DNA from: Agrypnia vestita
Taxonomy: Eukaryota; Arthropoda; Insecta; Trichoptera; Phryganeidae
Direction of reading: 5' to 3'
Assembly (NCBI GenBank): GCA_016648135.1
Contig: JADDOH010000466.1
Coordinates: forward strand, 124,001 to 188,000
DNA length: 64,000 bases
Part shown: in pieces, positions 61,567-64,000 of the stretch
Layout: every line of letters starts with the position of its first letter
Numbering within the stretch: the first letter of the stretch is position 1
Position numbers and translations under genes: made by a program
The notes under the pieces: model-generated
What the model was told of the DNA's origin: nothing
Seen by the model: only the letters and a program-made list of their open reading frames with translations
Databases searched by the model: none

Positions 61567-61800
61567 TGTCGCCTTGTTAACGTTACAAACTGAATTTCTT
61601 GACCCTGCGTCGCGTGACTCCTTTTATAGCAAAATTCCTTAGAACGGTTTATTCTAGAGGTAAGGATAGCTCGTAAAAAATTCTATGAAATGGAATGTTG
61701 TAGAATTATCTAGAGAGATAACGCGGTCACGGATGAGTGACACCGGATTACGTGCGTGACAGTCTGCGGTTGACTGAGCGCCATCGCGTGATACCGTTGT
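61567..61800 (-). mobile_element. LTR-C fragment
   Basis: The reverse complement gives CATTCCATTTCATAGAATTTTTTACG, CTCTAGAATAAACCGTTC, a TATA box TATAAAAG (61621-61628) and GGGTCAAGAAATTCAGTTTGTAACG. These follow the promoter part of the solo LTR at 38650-38825. Both ends are missing. Confidence 0.65.
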
Positions 61801-62117
61801 TTATTTTCCGCACTCAGTATGTACATAGTCTCGTTGAAATATAATAAAATAAAAGCGCGATGATGGTTGAACTTCACGTCTGTATTGCGTTAACCTGTTG
61901 ACATTATAGTATAATGTCATGCAGGTCGTGACAACACCACACAAGTCAGAGTTCACGATTTGTTGACTTTGGCACTCAATGCTCCCTCGAATTGCTGTCA
62001 ATACCTCGAGAGCTCTTCCCGGGAGCTATTGGTGGCAATAAATGTCAAGCGTACGTGGGTCAAAAAATATCGGAATATTTTATTATGTATTTTCATTTAC
62101 ACTATAATAGAAACACC

Positions 62118-62462
62118 TAAAGAATTTTTTTTTTATTAAAAAATAATAACTTTGTTTATTTTCACTACTTGTGTATAACGATTAAAGTTTTCGATTCTAA
62201 CGCATCATCTTCATTAATGTTACTAATACTAAACATAAGACTGAAGGATGGCGTGAGGAGTGGGGTGGAGATTAGAGTCCGGTGGGTATGTGGGCGTGGT
62301 CATTAGGCGCAGATGGGGGGGCGTAATAGATTGAGTTTAAGTTTAGTATTAATAACATTAATGAAGATGATGCGTTAGCATCGAAAACATTCTAATCGTT
62401 AGAAATAAATAATGAAAGTAAACAAAGTTATCTTTTTTATATAAAAAAAATTAAATTCTTTA
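62118..62462. mobile_element. MITE with about 115-bp inverted arms
   Basis: The left arm (TAAAGAATTTTT..., ATAACTTTGTTTATTTTCA, GATTCTAACGCATCATCTTCATTAATGTTACTAATACTAAAC) and the right arm in reverse read the same with few changes. The middle 110 bp are GC-richer (GGGGTGGAGATTAGAGTCC). Noncoding, 345 bp. Flanks do not show a clear duplication beyond TAAA/TTTA. Confidence 0.85.
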
Positions 62463-62614
62463 AAATGGCTTTTCACAAAGTTAACAAGAAAATTAAAAAA
62501 AAACACCATAAGTTTTTAGCGCGATGTAATTTGATACTAGGGAATGTTTTTATAAAACAGGCCCCATGCGGTTTTTGAATATTTTTTCGAAACAAATTTA
62601 ATCAAATATATATA

Positions 62615-62725
62615 TTATTGATGGATTTGGCGTAAACATTGTTAAGATTATTCATGACGATCATTAAATTGGGTAAAAAACGTAAACTATATAGCTGTAC
62701 GTGAGTTTAAATATAATATTATTTA
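62615..62725 (+). repeat. Dispersed repeat R5, copy 2 (uninterrupted)
   Basis: ATGGATTTGGCGTAAACATTGTT, GACGATCATTAAATTGGGTAAAA and ACGTAAACTATATAGC..GTGAGTTTAAATATAA match the copy at 30900-31200 without its hairpin insertion. Confidence 0.55.
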
Positions 62726-62759
62726 TTACGAGTACCGCTTTATTCGAGGACAATAAAAT

Positions 62760-63000
62760 CTCTTACAAATAATGGATCGAATTGATTGCTTTCTAGTGCG
62801 AACCTGAGTGATTTCAGCAACGTGCATCAGTACACCAGAGAGAAGTTATTCAGGAGTGATTATTAGTGCGATTTACGAAGTTGGCGTAAATTAAAGAATG
62901 GTGCTCCAATTAAATTCATGTCTAGTGATATTAATTAATTAATAAAATCTTAATTAATTTCAAGTGTTTTATTTGCCTTCCACATCCACGATCGTGACGA
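62760..63000 (+). mobile_element. LTR-A 3' part
   Basis: TTAGTGCGATTTACGAAGTTGGCGTAAATTAAAGAATGGTGCTCCAATTAAATTCATG, then TTTCAAGTGTTTTATTTGCCTTCCACATCCACGATCGTGACG, is the R-U5 part of LTR-A. U3 is not recognisable upstream. Confidence 0.55.
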
Positions 63001-63074
63001 TGTATTTTTTCTTAAGAGATAAATAAATACATCTTATATAAATGGTTTTAAATTTTAATTTTTCCTTCAGAATA

Positions 63075-63580
63075 TTTTGAGTTTGTCCAAATTTTTCAGA
63101 ACAGTACTGAATTTTTGTCACAGGTATACATAACATTAATCAATCAATATATTATAGATGTCTCAGAGACGAAATTATATTTTTTATGGGAAAGTAGGTA
63201 TGGAAATCTTTGGCTTAAGTGATCACTTTACACAATATAATGTTCGTCATTTCCACCCATGATAGAATACCATGTCTACTTTTTGGAAGTTGTATATATT
63301 TAATTATACGGCATATTTCGTATATGTGTTGCAACAATCCTCAGCGTGGCCGGCATCCAAAGCCAAAGTTTTCATTCCCCTTAAATGACCACAGATGTCA
63401 CTAATGAGGCATCTGTTTGATTTTTGGAATTTTTAGCAATATCCTTTATATGGTTGACGAGATTCTTCCGAATTATTAGCGTTTAGTAGACGTGGTATTC
63501 TGTCATGGATGGAAATGACGAACGTTACATTACCTACCCTCCCATTAAAATATAATTTCGTCTCTGTGAGACATACATAA
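63075..63580 (-). mobile_element. M2 foldback element, best-preserved copy
   Basis: The core is 63152-63580. TTATAGATGTCTCAGAGACGAAATTATATTTTTTATGGG at the left is inverted at the right (TTATGTATGTCTCACAGAGACGAAATTATATTTTAATGGG). The arms continue inward through TTCGTCATTTCCA and CATGATAGAATACCA for over 100 bp. The one-sided end lies at 63075-63151 (GTTTGTCCAAATTTTTCAG, AACATTAATCAATC). Noncoding. Confidence 0.85.
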
Positions 63581-64000
63581 TAATAATAATAATAATTGGA
63601 TAATTTGTATAGCGCCGTTTTCGCGAAATACTCACCTCAAGGGCGCTTTACATAGATAAATTATTATCTTACAAGACAACTTACTGCTAGAAAAGAAAAA
63701 ACTTATTTACTATTACTTATTCACTAGGTGGCATACAAGAAGTGGAATTAAAATTGAGTACTATAATAGTTTGTGAGTCCCTGAAAGAATTATGTGTTTT
63801 CGCGGAGTGCACAATATGAGTGGAAAACATTAGCTAGCGTTGTTGTGGTTAGATTTTATAGGTTTTTATAGGATTGTCTAAATAAATGCGTCTTAAGTTG
63901 TTTTTTGAACAGTGGTAAGCTGTCAGTTTGTCTCAGTTTGTTAGGTAGTTTGTTCCATAACTTTGGTCCAGCCACCGCGAAAGCACGATCACCGAAATTA
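63581..64000 (-). mobile_element. CR1/L2-type LINE 3' end, cut by the window edge
   Basis: The minus strand ends with TAAAGCGCCCTTGAGG, GGCGCTATACAAATTATCC and a (TTA)n tail at 63581-63602, a 3' UTR type known from CR1/L2 elements. The coding tail is upstream. It abuts the M2 element, so one of the two inserted next to the other. More of the element must lie beyond the window. Confidence 0.82.
63856..63999 (-). CDS. CR1/L2 reverse transcriptase C-terminus (partial)
   Basis: An open frame from the window edge to a TAA at 63856 gives 47 residues including GDRAFAVAGPKLWNKLPNKL, LPLFKKQLKTHLF and a stop. The pattern G.RAF...P.LWN.LP...F...LKT.LF is the hallmark C-terminus of CR1/L2 reverse transcriptases. 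The rest lies outside, so intactness cannot be judged. Confidence 0.8.
   Translation of the reverse strand, partial: NFGDRAFAVAGPKLWNKLPNKLRQTDSLPLFKKQLKTHLFRQSYKNL

Overview
This window reads as intergenic or intronic DNA from an insect, most likely a moth or butterfly (Lepidoptera). The composition is AT-rich, and the repeat content is a mix of RTE-type, jockey-type and CR1/L2-type LINE pieces, tRNA-derived SINEs, Helitron-like ends, a hAT element, TA- and TTAA-flanked MITEs and gypsy-like LTRs. The order is an inference from repeat style, since no host marker gene is present. I found no exon of a recognisable host gene, no rRNA gene, no functional tRNA gene and no CRISPR array. Every protein-like segment I can identify is the C-terminal end of a reverse transcriptase from a 5'-truncated LINE. 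Nothing here can be an operon or a bacterial system.

Layout. 0-7 kb: half of a MITE, LTR and LINE scraps, a 0.4-kb foldback element, a SINE, and a LINE nested inside another LINE with an 11-bp target duplication. 7.8-10.7 kb: two large LINE pieces on the minus strand. The second is bounded by a perfect 10-bp duplication and has a single in-frame stop. 11-19 kb: MITE, LTR and Helitron pieces, the first copy of a TTAA-flanked family, and dispersed repeats with partners at 40 and 49 kb, among GC-rich unique islands. 20-27 kb: a 278-bp tandem duplication, more RTE-a LINE ends (one nested in a foldback element) and two Helitron-like ends. 28-34 kb: a jockey-like LINE, a complete non-autonomous hAT with an 8-bp duplication, a strong hairpin element, an LTR, three further LINE types and the second TTAA element. 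36-40 kb: an LTR split by a foldback element, a clean solo LTR, a LINE and a SINE. 41-50 kb: a second SINE type, an LTR leader with a tRNA-Lys(CTT) primer site, and several MITEs. 50-58 kb: the third TTAA element inside a Helitron-like repeat, a second clean solo LTR, a SINE and a 63-bp minisatellite. 58-64 kb: LINE ends, a long-TIR MITE, LTR pieces, a full foldback element and a CR1/L2 LINE 3' end cut by the window edge.

The most interesting material is mobile and comparative. (1) A TTAA-flanked, G-rich-TIR family has three copies and a filled/empty site pair inside the window. (2) A foldback family here called M2 has at least 13 copies, often beside or inside one LTR family; one insertion has an 11-bp duplication. 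(3) RTE-a LINE copies end in TAAG/TTAG tetranucleotide tails that begin right after the stop codon. About fifteen GC-rich, unique-looking islands of 0.2-0.4 kb between the repeats are the best candidates for host regulatory sequence. Two of them carry homeodomain, forkhead and CTCF-like words.
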